From contig PLCS01000014.1 in assembly GCA_003134855.1 (NCBI GenBank), positions 186,338 through 250,337 of the forward strand: a DNA stretch of 64,000 bases, written 5' to 3'. Shown here piece by piece: positions 43,453-53,334 of this stretch (positions within the stretch are counted from its first letter, which is position 1; each line of letters starts with the position of its first letter). The DNA is from Acidobacteriaceae bacterium. GTDB lineage: Bacteria; Acidobacteriota; Terriglobia; Terriglobales; Acidobacteriaceae. The notes beneath the pieces were generated by a model, which saw only the letters and a list, made by a program, of their open reading frames with translations, ran no database searches and was not told where the DNA came from. A program made the position numbers and the translations under genes.

Positions 43453-46062
43453 ATGAGTCCAGTCGCTTTGGCGGTTGACGATCTTCGGGAGCAGTATACG
43501 CGGGAGATGGCGCTCGTCCGCCAGACCTGCGAGCGCACCGGAGACGGCACCGCCGCCATCCGCCGCCGCTCCGCCGTGGTGGATCGTATCCTCATTGAAA
43601 TGTGGCGTCAAGCCTTCGCCGGGCAGCCCACGCAGAACATGGCTTTGCTGGCGATGGGTGGCTACGGGCGCAAGGATCTTTTCCCCTACTCCGACATCGA
43701 CGTCCTCTTCGCCTTTGCCGACGAGAAGACCGAGGTCAACTCCAAGGACGCCGTGCGCTCCATCATTCAGGGCATGTGGGACATCGGCCTGCGCGCCAGC
43801 CCCTGTTCGCGGACAGTCAAGGAAGCCGGCCGCTTCGACCCCGACAACCTTGAATTCACGCTGGCCACGCTCGACCGCCGCTTCCTCGCCGGCCACTTCC
43901 CGCTCTACCAGCAGCTCCACCAGACCGTCCTGCCCGGCCTGGTGCTGAGCGAGTGGAACACCATCACGCAAAAGCTGGGCGAGATCGCCCGTGCCCGCCA
44001 CGCCAAATTCGGCAACACCATCTTCCACCTCGAACCCAACCTCAAGGACTGTCCCGGCGGCCTGCGCGACTTCAGCCTGGCCGTCTGGTTCGCTCTCCTC
44101 TTTCACCTCAAGGAGACCAAGGAGTGGCCCCGCCACCGCGGCGGTGTCTTCCAGAGCGCGCGCGGCGACGCCGAGGCCGCCTTTGACTTCCTCGCCGCCG
44201 CCCGATGTTTCCTGCACTTCCGCCACGGCCGCGACGACAATACCCTGGACTGGCAATCCCAGGACGAAGCCGCCGCCAACTCCATCGGCCTGGAGACTCG
44301 CGGCACCGCCGATCCCGCGTATTGGATGCGCACCTACTATCGCCACGCCCGCGTCATCTATCGCCGCGCCGTGCTGCTGATGGAGCATCTGCCCGCCCCG
44401 GTCAGCTTTTACAAGCAGTTCCGCCGCCGCCGCACGCCCATCGCCGGAACCGATTTCCTCCTCGACCAGGGCCGCATCGACATCGTGCCCGGCGCGCAGT
44501 TCAGTGACACCGGCGCCATCCTGCGCATTTTCGCGCTGATGGCCACCCACGGCTACATGCTCTCCCAGGCCGCCGAAGACCGCATCACCGACGCGCTGCC
44601 CGCCCTCGCCATCCACATCCCCGAAGGCCCATATCTCTGGAATGCGCTGCGCGAAGTGCTGCTCGGACCCCACGCCGCCCACTCCCTCCGCACCATGCAC
44701 GCCCTCGGCATTCTGGAAATGCTCATTCCGGAGTTCCACGGCATCGACGCCCTGGTCATCCGCGACAGTTATCACCGCTATACCGTCGATGAGCACACCT
44801 TCCTCACCATCGACAACGTCCACGGCCTGCGCCAGCCCGCCAACGAATACGAGCAGCGCCTCGCCCAGCTCCTTCCGGAGATCGACCGCCTCGACCTCTT
44901 CCTGCTCACCCTGCTCCTCCACGACACCGGCAAGGCCCGCCGCGACGAGGACCACGTCGCCCCCAGCATCGAACTCGCCGACGCCCTCCTCGCCCGCCTG
45001 GAGTTCGACGGCGAAGAGCGCGAGGCCGTCATCCAGTTGATCCGCCTTCATCTGGAGATGTCCAACGCCCTCCGCCGCGACATCTTCGATCTGGAAAACG
45101 TGCGCAGCTTCGCCGAAAAGGTCGGCAGCCCGCAAATCCTCAAGATGCTCACGCTGATGACCTTCGCCGACATCAAAGCCGTCAATCCCGACGCCCTCAC
45201 TCCCTGGAAGGCCGAGAATCTCTGGCAGCTTTACATGGCCACCGCCAACTTCATGGACCGCTCGGTCGACGAGGTCCGCTACCACGCCGCCATCGATCCC
45301 ACGCTGCTCAACCGCCTGCGCTCCATGGTCCCCGCCGCGCAGCACGAGGCCCTCCACCTCTTCCTCGAAGGCCTGCCCCAGCGCTACCTGCAAACCCGCC
45401 TCCCCGAGCAGATCCGCAATCACTTCCAGATGGCCGCCCGGCTCGACGAGGACGCCGTCCAGCTCGACCTCCGCCCCCATCGCCAGCTTTACGACCTCAC
45501 CGTCATCACCCGCGACCGCACCCGCCTCTTTGCCGACGTCGCCGGCGCGCTCGCCGCCTGGGGCATGAACATCGTCAAAGCCGGCGCCTTCTCCAACGAC
45601 GCCGGAGTGATCGTCGATAGCTTCCACTTCACCGACGCCTTCCGCACCCTCGAACTCAACCCCACCGAGAAGGACCGCTTCCTCGCCTATCTGCACGACG
45701 TGGTCTCGCTCAAGGTTCCCGTCGAGCAGATGCTCGAAGCCCGCCGCCACCTGAACAATCCGGCCAACCTCAAGGTCGAAGTCCCCACCCGCCTGGAGTT
45801 CGACTCCGAATCCTCCACGCACTCGACCATCCTGCAAGTTGTAGCTCAGGACCTTCCCGGCCTGCTGCGACAAATCGCACTAACTCTAAGCACCCATCAA
45901 TGTAACATCGAAGTAGCTTTGATCGACACCGAAGGCGAGACCGCCATCGACGTATTCTATCTAACCAGCCAGTCCGCCAAGCTAACTCCAGAAGCCCAGC
46001 AAACCCTCGACAAAGACCTCACAGCCGCCATTGACTCCATGCGCGCCCCCTCGGTAAACTAA
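43453..46062 (+). CDS. glnD: Bifunctional PII uridylyltransferase / uridylyl-removing enzyme GlnD
   Basis: Senses glutamine and modifies the PII proteins to control nitrogen assimilation. The 869-residue protein has all modules: a nucleotidyltransferase head with [18 protein letters not shown] (G-G...D-x-D), a GlnD helical domain, an HD hydrolase domain ([20 protein letters not shown]), and two C-terminal ACT domains (the first from [20 protein letters not shown], the second from [18 protein letters not shown]). It appears monocistronic. Repeats at 46071 onward follow the stop. Confidence 0.95.
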   Translation: MSPVALAVDDLREQYTREMALVRQTCERTGDGTAAIRRRSAVVDRILIEMWRQAFAGQPTQNMALLAMGGYGRKDLFPYSDIDVLFAFADEKTEVNSKDAVRSIIQGMWDIGLRASPCSRTVKEAGRFDPDNLEFTLATLDRRFLAGHFPLYQQLHQTVLPGLVLSEWNTITQKLGEIARARHAKFGNTIFHLEPNLKDCPGGLRDFSLAVWFALLFHLKETKEWPRHRGGVFQSARGDAEAAFDFLAAARCFLHFRHGRDDNTLDWQSQDEAAANSIGLETRGTADPAYWMRTYYRHARVIYRRAVLLMEHLPAPVSFYKQFRRRRTPIAGTDFLLDQGRIDIVPGAQFSDTGAILRIFALMATHGYMLSQAAEDRITDALPALAIHIPEGPYLWNALREVLLGPHAAHSLRTMHALGILEMLIPEFHGIDALVIRDSYHRYTVDEHTFLTIDNVHGLRQPANEYEQRLAQLLPEIDRLDLFLLTLLLHDTGKARRDEDHVAPSIELADALLARLEFDGEEREAVIQLIRLHLEMSNALRRDIFDLENVRSFAEKVGSPQILKMLTLMTFADIKAVNPDALTPWKAENLWQLYMATANFMDRSVDEVRYHAAIDPTLLNRLRSMVPAAQHEALHLFLEGLPQRYLQTRLPEQIRNHFQMAARLDEDAVQLDLRPHRQLYDLTVITRDRTRLFADVAGALAAWGMNIVKAGAFSNDAGVIVDSFHFTDAFRTLELNPTEKDRFLAYLHDVVSLKVPVEQMLEARRHLNNPANLKVEVPTRLEFDSESSTHSTILQVVAQDLPGLLRQIALTLSTHQCNIEVALIDTEGETAIDVFYLTSQSAKLTPEAQQTLDKDLTAAIDSMRAPSVN

Positions 46063-46070
46063 AATATTTG

Positions 46071-46248
46071 TGATCCTGAGCATTCAAATGGGCATATCAT
46101 CCTGAGCGTTCATAAATTTATGTCATCCTGAGCGATCAAAAATGCTTGTCATCCTTAGCGGAGTTGGGCGCGTTCCTTACGCCCAACGGAGTCGAAGGAC
46201 CTGCTTTTGCTTTTCGTCGCTTTGAAAGGGCGCGGTTTTAACCGCGCC
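46071..46248. repeat. 26-bp tandem repeats and two hairpins after glnD
   Basis: Three full 26-bp units start TGATCCTGAGC or TCATCCTGAGC at 46071, 46097 and 46123, with a partial TCATCCTTAGC at 46149. A hairpin follows with arms GTTGGGCG / CGCCCAAC (46163-46187), then GTCGAAGGACCTGC and a second hairpin GGCGCGGTT / AACCGCGCC (46229-46248). It lies between the convergent glnD and 46302-47003 genes and could stop transcription from both sides. Confidence 0.75.
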
Positions 46249-46301
46249 GCAACCCCATCCACAAGTTTTTAGAAATCAACCCACGCGGCGCAGCCGCGCT
46301 G

Positions 46302-47003
46302 TCAGCGCCTTCTCAAGACAAGTTGCGCATCTTTTCCCGCAATGACCGAAATCTCCGCCACTCGGTCGCCTTTCTCCGCCCGGACCGGCACAAGCTGCCC
46401 CTCGGCATGATGCGCCGGAAGAGAGAAGTTGCCCATCGCGTCCGTGGTAGCAATCTCGGAGTAGCCGGAGACAGCCACGCGCGCCCCAGCAACCGATTTT
46501 CCGTACTCATCCACTACCGTTCCGCGAACTGTCACAGGAGGCAATGGTTGAAGTTGAATGGTTACTGTAGGGAAGTAATCATCCTTCAATGCCAGAGATG
46601 AATTCCCGGCCAGATAGGCATCTTTGACGGAAGCATAGAACGTGATTTGTCCGCTCGAAGGCCGGACCTGCGGAGCCAGATCGAACTCCCAATTGCCGCT
46701 TGCTTGCTTCAACTCGCCGCCGGCCGAGGAAGTGAGATCGGCCTGATGTACCGGCTGCCCGTCCGTTCCCAAGACGACCACACGGATATGATAGATGCCT
46801 CTACTCGCCAGAAATGTTGAAGCAATCAAAGGAGAGATGCCCAGAACCAGCAGCGCGGCGGCTAACAGCCATGCAATGCGGGGCTTCTTTGCTCTGATTG
46901 CAAGCAGCAGCGCCATCGCCGCAAAGACCAGCGCAAAGGCGGCCACCGAGTAAGGATGCGTAATCCGGCTCGCCAATTCCAGCGCTTTCTCCCACATACT
47001 CAT
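46302..47003 (-). CDS. Membrane protein with carboxypeptidase-regulatory-like domain
   Basis: A 233-residue protein. Two N-terminal membrane segments (about 18-36 and 43-65) are followed by a beta-rich periplasmic part ending in a carboxypeptidase regulatory-like (transthyretin-fold) domain: TVRGTVVDEYGKSVAGARVAVSG ... TTDAMGNFSLPA. Such domains usually mediate binding. The start overlaps the stop of the upstream TPR gene (ATGA), so the two proteins probably work together at the envelope. No function is known. Confidence 0.7.
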   Translation of the reverse strand: MSMWEKALELASRITHPYSVAAFALVFAAMALLLAIRAKKPRIAWLLAAALLVLGISPLIASTFLASRGIYHIRVVVLGTDGQPVHQADLTSSAGGELKQASGNWEFDLAPQVRPSSGQITFYASVKDAYLAGNSSLALKDDYFPTVTIQLQPLPPVTVRGTVVDEYGKSVAGARVAVSGYSEIATTDAMGNFSLPAHHAEGQLVPVRAEKGDRVAEISVIAGKDAQLVLRRR

Positions 47004-48754
47004 TTCTCCTTTTTCTTTTCGGCCTCATGCAAGGCATCCAGGTTAGCTTGATATATCTTTGTCGTTGGATGATCGGACCCCAGCGCCTTCTCATCGATCG
47101 ACAACGCCCGGCGGAGCAGTGGCTCAGCTCCTGCGTAGTCGCCTTTGCCGTAGAGCAACGCTGCCAGGTTGTCGAGGTCAATTGCCACACCGGGATGGTC
47201 CGGCCCCAACGCCTTCTCATCGATCGCCAGCGCCCGGCGGAACAATGGCTCGGCTCCCGCGTAGTCGCCCTTGTCTTCGAGCAAATCCGCAAGGTTGTTT
47301 AGATCTCTCGCCACATCTGGATGATCCGGCCCCAGCGCCTTCTCATCGATTGATAGCGCACGGCGATACAACGGCTCGGCTCCCGCGTAGTCGCGCTTGC
47401 CGTAGAGCAACGTTGCCAGGTTGTTGAGGCCAGTTGCCACATCGGGATGATCCGGCCCCAACGCCTTCTCATCGATCGCAAGCGCCCGGCGGCACAACGG
47501 CTCGGCTCCCGAGTAGTCGCCCTTGCCGTAGAGCAACGCTGCCAGGTTGTTGAGTTCCGGTGCCACACCGGGATGGTCCGGCCCCAATGCCTTCTCATCG
47601 ATCGCCAGCGCCCGGCGGTACAACGGCTCGGCTCCCGCGTAGTCGCCCTTCTCGTAAAGCAACTTCGCTAGGTTGTTGAGGTCCGTTGCCACATCGGGAT
47701 GATCCAACCCCAAGGCCTTCTCATCGATCATCAGCGCTCGGCGGTACAGCGGCTCGGCTCCCGCGTAGTCGCCCTTGGCATTGAGCAACTCGGCCAGGTT
47801 ATTAAGATCAGTTGCGACGTGGGAATCGTCCGGCCCCAGAGCCTTCTCATTTATCGCGAGCGCCCTCAAGAGCAGCGGGGCAGCTCTATCGTAGTCGCCT
47901 GATTGCTGTAGGCTCAAAGCCGTGTTATTCAGCACAACAGGATCATCCGGCCGTATCTGCAGGCATCGCCCATAGGCCTGCGCCGACTCCCGGTATTTGC
48001 CCTGCCTGTAGAGCGACCGCCCCAGAAAAAACGCCGCGTCGGCAACCTGTTTCTGGTCCGCTGCTACCGTCTTCTGATCCGCAGTCAGCTTCTCCTCCCG
48101 CTGCCTCAGCGAGTCCTGAAGCTGAGCTGAAGCCTTGGGAAAATCCTGCTCATACAACGTCGCCAAGCCTGCCTCGTAAGGATCGGTTGTCTTTGCTCCC
48201 CATATCCGAATGGCCTGATCCACTTCGTCGGGACCAAGGCCATACTGCTTCGCCACCGCAACAAGGTTCTCCTTTGGGTCTTGTGGCAGAGTTGATTTAT
48301 CTGCCAACTTGGGAGCATTTGCCTTATTGATCTTTGCCGCTAGGGAAGCCAGCACACTGCCGCTTTCTAGCGCTGCGCGGTCTCCCCGCTGCACCACGAC
48401 CAAGCGGATGAAGTTCTCCGGCTTGTCCTCAAACGATGGCACTTGAGACCGGCTGTCCCATGGCGAAATCATCACCAAGTCTTTGCCTGGAGGCGAGTGC
48501 AGGATGGCCATGGGAAGCCAATCGCCCTCCTTTGTACCGGCCCCGACAGCAAGCTGTGCTTTGCCGTCATCCCCGGTCAGCTTGGAGCCACCGAAGCCCT
48601 CAATGCCAATCTCGACTCCACGCACAGGATGATGCTGCACGTCCTGCACCAGCACCAACGCAAATCCATGCTCCGCCCGGCATGGCAGGACAAGAGAGAG
48701 ACCTGCCACTAAACAGGCAATCGGGATCAATGCGCGGAATGGATAGAGTCTCAT
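47000..48754 (-). CDS. Secreted TPR protein with kinesin-light-chain-type repeats
   Basis: A 584-residue protein with a signal peptide ending LPCRA. Residues ~25-110 contain a carboxypeptidase-regulatory-like region (HHPVRGVEIGIEGFGG). A predicted coiled coil follows near 215-240, then one classic TPR and seven nearly identical 42-residue TPR units of the kinesin-light-chain type (GPDHPDVATDLNNLA, GDYAGAEPLYRRAL). It is coupled by overlap to the membrane protein at 46302-47003. The near-identity of the repeats at DNA level indicates recent homogenisation. Probably a periplasmic interaction scaffold. Confidence 0.8.
   Translation of the reverse strand: MRLYPFRALIPIACLVAGLSLVLPCRAEHGFALVLVQDVQHHPVRGVEIGIEGFGGSKLTGDDGKAQLAVGAGTKEGDWLPMAILHSPPGKDLVMISPWDSRSQVPSFEDKPENFIRLVVVQRGDRAALESGSVLASLAAKINKANAPKLADKSTLPQDPKENLVAVAKQYGLGPDEVDQAIRIWGAKTTDPYEAGLATLYEQDFPKASAQLQDSLRQREEKLTADQKTVAADQKQVADAAFFLGRSLYRQGKYRESAQAYGRCLQIRPDDPVVLNNTALSLQQSGDYDRAAPLLLRALAINEKALGPDDSHVATDLNNLAELLNAKGDYAGAEPLYRRALMIDEKALGLDHPDVATDLNNLAKLLYEKGDYAGAEPLYRRALAIDEKALGPDHPGVAPELNNLAALLYGKGDYSGAEPLCRRALAIDEKALGPDHPDVATGLNNLATLLYGKRDYAGAEPLYRRALSIDEKALGPDHPDVARDLNNLADLLEDKGDYAGAEPLFRRALAIDEKALGPDHPGVAIDLDNLAALLYGKGDYAGAEPLLRRALSIDEKALGSDHPTTKIYQANLDALHEAEKKKEK
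47045..47890. repeat. 126-bp tandem repeats encoding TPR units
   Basis: About seven copies of a 126-bp unit in which long stretches, such as GCCTTCTCATCGATCG and CGGCTCGGCTCCCGCGTAGT, are identical between copies. Such identity exceeds what protein-level constraint requires and suggests recent unequal exchange or gene conversion. Confidence 0.85.
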
Positions 48755-49175
48755 CGATATTCACAATCGAACAAACAGGAATTCCTGTATCGTACACCCA
48801 ACCGGCCGGACGGCCTTGACTTTGAGAATCGAGATTCCCAACTGACCCGCAAAACTCCACCCAACAAAGTGAGAAAAACCCGAAAAAATCTCCATGGTCA
48901 GCGATATTCGCCCTTTCTTCGGTTCTTCTCCCAATTCCCTACTGACGTATTTGCAGCCGATTCATAGAAAACCGTAGCGGCTCAGATCACCGATTCATAC
49001 AAAACTGGACAGCTACCGTGCACCACTTTCTCCGAAACCGGTAACTTGTAGCTGCTCATTTGACCCCAAAACCGGCTGCATTTAGCTTCACAGTTTTGAA
49101 AAAACGATCACCTCCAGCTCACCACTTTCGTTCTCCCGTTTACCCCGTATTCATCTTCGCGCCCCCTCTTCCGAT
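48755..49175. other. Gene-free stretch between the TPR gene and the porin gene
   Basis: No supported gene in these 421 bases, which should hold divergent promoters for the TPR and porin genes. A short direct repeat, CCGATTCATA followed by G/C and AAAAC, occurs near 48958 and 48991, 33 bases apart. I see no clear -35/-10 pair or riboswitch. Confidence 0.45.
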
Positions 49176-50660
49176 ATGCTGATAGAGGGGGTATTGTTGC
49201 ACGTCCACACCAGACTCACTCGCGAACTCCTCCGTGCACTCGCCGGCCTGATTCTTGCGCCGGCGCTGGCCTCCGCCCAAGCGACCGCTTCCCTTCCCTC
49301 TTCTCCGCAACCCCAACCTCAGCAACAACTTGCCCCGCAGTCTATCCCTCCGGCCGCGCCCGAAAAAGCGCCCATTGTCACCATGGCCCCGCGCCACGGC
49401 AACGACCGCTACTGGCTCTCCGGCCAAGCCAACATCATCTTCCAGGGCAACCTGCCCCTCCATTCTCCATACGTAGGCACCAACAGTTTTCGCGGCGCTT
49501 CCGAGTACAAAACCTCTTTGCTCGGCACGCTCTACACTGCATTAAGACCAACTAGTTCAATCAGATACAACACTGATTTGATTCTCGACCTGGAGAGTTC
49601 CGGTGGCCGTGGCCTCAGTCAGGCGCTCGGCCTGGCCGGATTCACCAACCTCGATGTGGTGCGCAATCCCACCTTGGGCACCGCGCCCTATCTGGCCCGT
49701 TATCAGATACATCAGGTCATCGGACTCACCAATGAGACCACTCCTCAGGAGCCCGGCTTCTTCGCCCTGGCCCCTAGCGTGCCCGTGCGCCGCGTCGAGA
49801 TTCGCCTCGGCAAGATGACGCTGCCAGACTTCTTTGATATCAATAACATAGGCACTGACAGCCACCTGCAATTCATGAACTGGACAGTGGACAACAACGG
49901 CGCATGGGATTACGCCGCCAACACGCGCGGCTACACGGTGGGTGCCATGGCCGAGTACGACGACCGGATTTGGAGTCTTCGTTATGGCCTATTCGCCATG
50001 CCCACCGTGGCCAATGGAATGGACCTGGACTGGAACTGGCGTCGCGCCCACAGCCACAATGGCGAGTTCGAGTTACGCCACAGCTTCATTACCATGCGCA
50101 AGGGCGTGACGCGCCTGCTCTTTTACGCCAATCGCGCCCACATGGGCTCCTATCGCGAGGCGGTCGACGCCTTCCTTTCCGGAAACGACAAGACGCCTAA
50201 CATCCTGCTTCATGAGCACTTTAGCGCGCTCAAGTACGGCTTCGGCTACAACGCCGAGCAGGAGTTGACGGAGAATCTGCGCGTCTTTGGCCGCTTTGGA
50301 TATAACGATGGCAAGACCGAGTCTTTTGCCTATACCGAGGTGGACCAAACGATGGAGACCGGCGCCGACTACGCCGGAGCGCGCTGGCATCGCCCGGAGG
50401 ACAAGATCGGCCTGGCCGTGGTCTCGAACGCCATCAAAGCCGACCACCAGAACTATCTGAAACTGGGCGGTTTAGGATTTCTCCTGGGCGACGGCAAGCT
50501 CAACTATGGCCGCGAAAATATCGTCGAGAGCTACTACAACTGGCACGCCTGGCGGGGACTGTTTTATGCCGTCGATGTGCAGCACATCAACAATCCCGGC
50601 TACAACCGCGACCGCGGCCCGGTCTGGGTGGGCTCGGTGCGGGCGCACGTGGATTTTTGA
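49176..50660 (+). CDS. Outer-membrane porin, OprB-type carbohydrate porin family (probable)
   Basis: A 494-residue protein with an N-terminal signal peptide ending ALASA, a Gln/Pro-rich linker and then a long beta-rich domain. The segment GQANIIFQGNLPLHSPYVGTNS and the final aromatic residue of VRAHVDF are typical of carbohydrate porins and of beta-barrel proteins in general. The start is uncertain: the ATG at 49176 has no ribosome-binding site, whereas TTG codons at 49194 and 49197 follow a GAGGGGG stretch closely and give a better signal peptide. It stands alone. Confidence 0.75.
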   Translation: MLIEGVLLHVHTRLTRELLRALAGLILAPALASAQATASLPSSPQPQPQQQLAPQSIPPAAPEKAPIVTMAPRHGNDRYWLSGQANIIFQGNLPLHSPYVGTNSFRGASEYKTSLLGTLYTALRPTSSIRYNTDLILDLESSGGRGLSQALGLAGFTNLDVVRNPTLGTAPYLARYQIHQVIGLTNETTPQEPGFFALAPSVPVRRVEIRLGKMTLPDFFDINNIGTDSHLQFMNWTVDNNGAWDYAANTRGYTVGAMAEYDDRIWSLRYGLFAMPTVANGMDLDWNWRRAHSHNGEFELRHSFITMRKGVTRLLFYANRAHMGSYREAVDAFLSGNDKTPNILLHEHFSALKYGFGYNAEQELTENLRVFGRFGYNDGKTESFAYTEVDQTMETGADYAGARWHRPEDKIGLAVVSNAIKADHQNYLKLGGLGFLLGDGKLNYGRENIVESYYNWHAWRGLFYAVDVQHINNPGYNRDRGPVWVGSVRAHVDF

Positions 50661-50673
50661 GGCAGGGGTCAGA

Positions 50674-51099
50674 TTACTTTCCCGTCCCGGCCGGCTGGGC
50701 CTGGGTCTTCTTCTCGGGCTGCAGCTTAACAATCACTTCATTCGGCTTGGCGTAGTGCAACTGCTCCCGCGCCACCTGGCCGATGGCGTCCGGGCTGGAG
50801 TTGAGCCGCTCGTTGCGCTGACGCAGACGGGCATTCTCCTGTTGCAGGCCGTTGATATCCTTGCGCAACTGCCGGTCCTCGGTGCGCTTCTGCTGCCAAA
50901 CCAGCAAGCCGTTCTTGCCGCTGAATCCGTGCCATAGGAGCAGCAGCGCCAGCGAGACGGCCACAACCGACGCTGCCGGACGCCACGCCCGCCGCATCCA
51001 GCCCAGCGTCCGCTGCGAGATGGACGCGGGAACGGCCACCTCGCCATTCGCCATCGCGTTCTTCCCGGCTTGCACGTTCTTGTCTTGCATGGAATCCAT
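50674..51099 (-). CDS. FtsB/DivIC-like septum-formation protein
   Basis: A 141-residue bitopic membrane protein with one membrane segment (about 45-62). A coiled coil follows immediately (LRKDINGLQQENARLRQRNERL), then the AREQLHYAKPNEVIVKL motif seen in FtsB/DivIC, which link early and late division proteins. A Pro/Gln tail ends it. I choose the ATG at 51099, preceded by AAGGACGG. It begins seven bases after the stop of the phosphohexomutase gene, so they are probably co-transcribed. Confidence 0.8.
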   Translation of the reverse strand: MDSMQDKNVQAGKNAMANGEVAVPASISQRTLGWMRRAWRPAASVVAVSLALLLLWHGFSGKNGLLVWQQKRTEDRQLRKDINGLQQENARLRQRNERLNSSPDAIGQVAREQLHYAKPNEVIVKLQPEKKTQAQPAGTGK

Positions 51100-51106
51100 T
51101 CCGTCC

Positions 51107-52516
51107 TTACTGGAGCACATACAACTTGGCCGCCGCGCTCAGCGCCTTCGAGTCGAGTTCACTGCGCGCTTCCGTATAGGCCCGCACCACCGGCTCGGTC
51201 CCGGAAAGGCGATAGCAGACCCAGGAGCCGTCCGCAAGAACCAGCTTCAGCCCGTCTGTCCGCACCACGCTGACAACTTTGCGTCCGCTCAACTCGGCAG
51301 GATCGGCCTTCAACTTCTCAGTGAACGCTGCCATCCCCGCCGGGGTCAAGCGGAAGTTCGCGCGAATCGGATAGAAGGAACCAACCTTGGCAAACAGCTC
51401 CTTCAGTTGCGCGCCCAGGCTCTTGCCGCGGTTGGCCACCATCTCGGCCACCAGCAGACCGGCCAGCACGCCGTCCTTCTCCGGCACATGGCCGCGGATC
51501 GTCAGTCCCGCCGATTCCTCGCCGCCGATGGCGATCTTGTCGCCGTTGATCAACTCGCCAATGTACTTGAAGCCTACCGGCGTTTCGTAGAGCGGAACCT
51601 TGTGGAAGTCGGCCAGCGCGTTGATCAGGTTGGTCGTCGCCACGCTCTTGGCCACGCCGTTGCGCCAGCCGCGTGTCTCCACCAGGTAGTCAAAGAGCAG
51701 CGCGATGATGTAATTCGGCTGAATGAACGTACCGTCCGCATCGACGATACCGAAACGGTCAGCGTCCCCATCCGTCGCAATGCAGAGAGCCGCGCCGATC
51801 TCCTTCATCCTAGCCTTGGCGTCGCCCAGCAGGTGGTCGTCCGGCTCCGGCGCGTGACCGCCGAAGAGCACGTCGCGATAGTCGTGAACCGTCTCGACAG
51901 TCACGCCCGCTTCGCGCAGCAGGTCCGAACTATATCCGCGCCCCGCGCCCCAGAACGGATCGTAAACCACCTTGATCCCCGACTTGGCGATGGCCTTCAG
52001 GTCCACCAACTCGGCCAAACGCTTGAGAAAGGTGGGTTTCACGTCGGCCGTCTCGAAGCCCCCTTCCGGGGGATTGGCCTGAGGAATTACCGCGCCGCTC
52101 GTTTGTAATGCCGCAATCGCCGCCTCGATCTGCCTGGTCACCTCGGGCAGCGCCGGCGCGCCGTCGTGCGTGGAGAACTTGATGCCGTTGTACTCCGGCG
52201 GATTGTGCGAGGCGGTAAAGTTGATCGCCCCGGAGGTCTTCAGTTCGCGCACTGCGTAAGCAATCGCCGGCGTCGGCGCGGCCTCGGGAATGATGATCGG
52301 CGTTACACCCGCTCCGGCCAACACCCGCGCCGCCACGTCCACAAAGCTCTCGCCCAGGAATCGGGGGTCACGACCCAGCAGCACCTGGTGCGGCTCCGGT
52401 TGCGCCTTCATATAGGCGGCAATCCCCGCCACAGCCAGCCGTATATTGGCCACGGTAAACTCTTCGGCCACAATCGCCCGCCAGCCTGAAGTGCCAAACC
52501 TGATCGCTTTTGTCAT
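51107..52516 (-). CDS. Phosphoglucomutase/phosphomannomutase family protein
   Basis: A 469-residue alpha-D-phosphohexomutase. Domain 1 begins IRFGTSGWRAI and has the catalytic phosphoserine loop FTASHNPPEYNGIK. The metal-binding loop is DGDADRFG, and the sugar-specificity loop is GGEESAGLT. The phosphate-binding loop near the C-terminus is RLSGTEPVVRAY. The exact sugar (glucose-1-P or mannose-1-P) is not certain. I choose the ATG at 52516 after GGGAGAA; the frame extends to 52555. It is followed by the FtsB-like gene. Confidence 0.9.
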   Translation of the reverse strand: MTKAIRFGTSGWRAIVAEEFTVANIRLAVAGIAAYMKAQPEPHQVLLGRDPRFLGESFVDVAARVLAGAGVTPIIIPEAAPTPAIAYAVRELKTSGAINFTASHNPPEYNGIKFSTHDGAPALPEVTRQIEAAIAALQTSGAVIPQANPPEGGFETADVKPTFLKRLAELVDLKAIAKSGIKVVYDPFWGAGRGYSSDLLREAGVTVETVHDYRDVLFGGHAPEPDDHLLGDAKARMKEIGAALCIATDGDADRFGIVDADGTFIQPNYIIALLFDYLVETRGWRNGVAKSVATTNLINALADFHKVPLYETPVGFKYIGELINGDKIAIGGEESAGLTIRGHVPEKDGVLAGLLVAEMVANRGKSLGAQLKELFAKVGSFYPIRANFRLTPAGMAAFTEKLKADPAELSGRKVVSVVRTDGLKLVLADGSWVCYRLSGTEPVVRAYTEARSELDSKALSAAAKLYVLQ

Positions 52517-52690
52517 CGCATTCTCCCGCGCCGAATGCATCGGCCTCAAGTCCATACTGCCCTACTCAAGCTTAACCGGCAACCCTCCACTGCATGGCGC
52601 AACTCTTCTGATTTGAAGAAAGAGCTCCTCACCGGGAGCGGTTTCAAGATACATAATGATTTGAGAATCAATCGTACGGTGAAACCAACT

Positions 52691-53026
52691 ATGCCCGAAG
52701 CTACATCGCCAGCCCGAATCGTCCTCACCACAACGGCCAACCCCGAGGAGGCTGCCCGGCTGGGCCGCACGCTGGTCGAGGAGCGGCTGGCCGCCTGCGC
52801 CTCGTTGATCCCCGCCGTCCAGTCGATCTACCGCTGGCAGGGTGCGGTCGAGTCCGCAACCGAGACGCTGCTGCTGCTCAAGACCGGAGTCGAGCAACTG
52901 GCCGCCCTGGAAGCCCGGCTGCATGAGCTGCATAGCTATCAGACGCCGGAGTTCCTGGTTCTCACCATCGAAGCCGCCAGCCAGCCTTACCTCGATTGGT
53001 TGCAAGCCAGCCTGCGCCTGCCCTGA
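52691..53026 (+). CDS. cutA: Divalent-cation tolerance protein CutA
   Basis: A 111-residue, single-domain trimeric protein of the CutA1 family. It shows the usual pattern VLTTTANPEEAARLGRTLVEERLAACASL, YRWQGAVE and LLLLKT, plus HSYQTPEFLVL. The family is linked to copper tolerance, but the biochemical role is unclear. I choose the ATG at 52691 (MPEATSP); the frame extends to 52535. It is divergent from the phosphohexomutase gene. Confidence 0.93.
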   Translation: MPEATSPARIVLTTTANPEEAARLGRTLVEERLAACASLIPAVQSIYRWQGAVESATETLLLLKTGVEQLAALEARLHELHSYQTPEFLVLTIEAASQPYLDWLQASLRLP

Positions 53027-53097
53027 CGCTCGGCTTTCCCGCGCTGATTCACAGGCTCGAGATCAGCCCGTCTGGTATTCTGAGGCTGGTTTTCTTG

Positions 53098-53271
53098 ATG
53101 CGCTGGTTGCTGATGGTTCTTCTCGTCTCGCTCGTGGGGCTGCTGATTGCAGCCTTGGGTGTGGCTCGTCACATCGTCATGCAGCGCGCTCGAAGCCGCT
53201 CCAAGCCTTCCGCGGACACCGTCAAGGCTCCCGGTCAGGCTGAGGAAACTGACGTAGAGACAGAGATTTAG
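53098..53271 (+). CDS. Small single-pass membrane protein (tentative)
   Basis: Fifty-seven residues: a hydrophobic N-terminal segment (MRWLLMVLLVSLVGLLIAAL) followed by a basic and acidic, probably disordered, tail. The ATG at 53098 has a GAGG about ten bases upstream. It lies between cutA and mqnD on the same strand, with a 63-base gap to mqnD. No family is recognised, and chance coding is possible. Confidence 0.45.
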   Translation: MRWLLMVLLVSLVGLLIAALGVARHIVMQRARSRSKPSADTVKAPGQAEETDVETEI

Positions 53272-53334
53272 GGCTTCCGACCGGCCCCCTGGACTTGTCT
53301 TGCGGCCTTGTAAGCGAAAGGACTTTCGTTCCCC

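Noticed and set aside
43432..45873. A long open frame (813 codons) antisense to glnD
   Set aside because: Its product is a low-complexity Gly/Val/Glu-rich mirror of GC-rich codons in glnD, which itself has every expected domain. It has no recognisable motif or ribosome-binding site.
46071..46163. The tandem repeats as a CRISPR array
   Set aside because: Units are 26 bp end to end with no unique spacers, there is no palindromic repeat of CRISPR type, and no cas gene is present.
48600..48860. An 86-codon frame at the start of the TPR gene region
   Set aside because: It overlaps the signal-peptide end of the TPR gene on the same strand in another frame and has no support.
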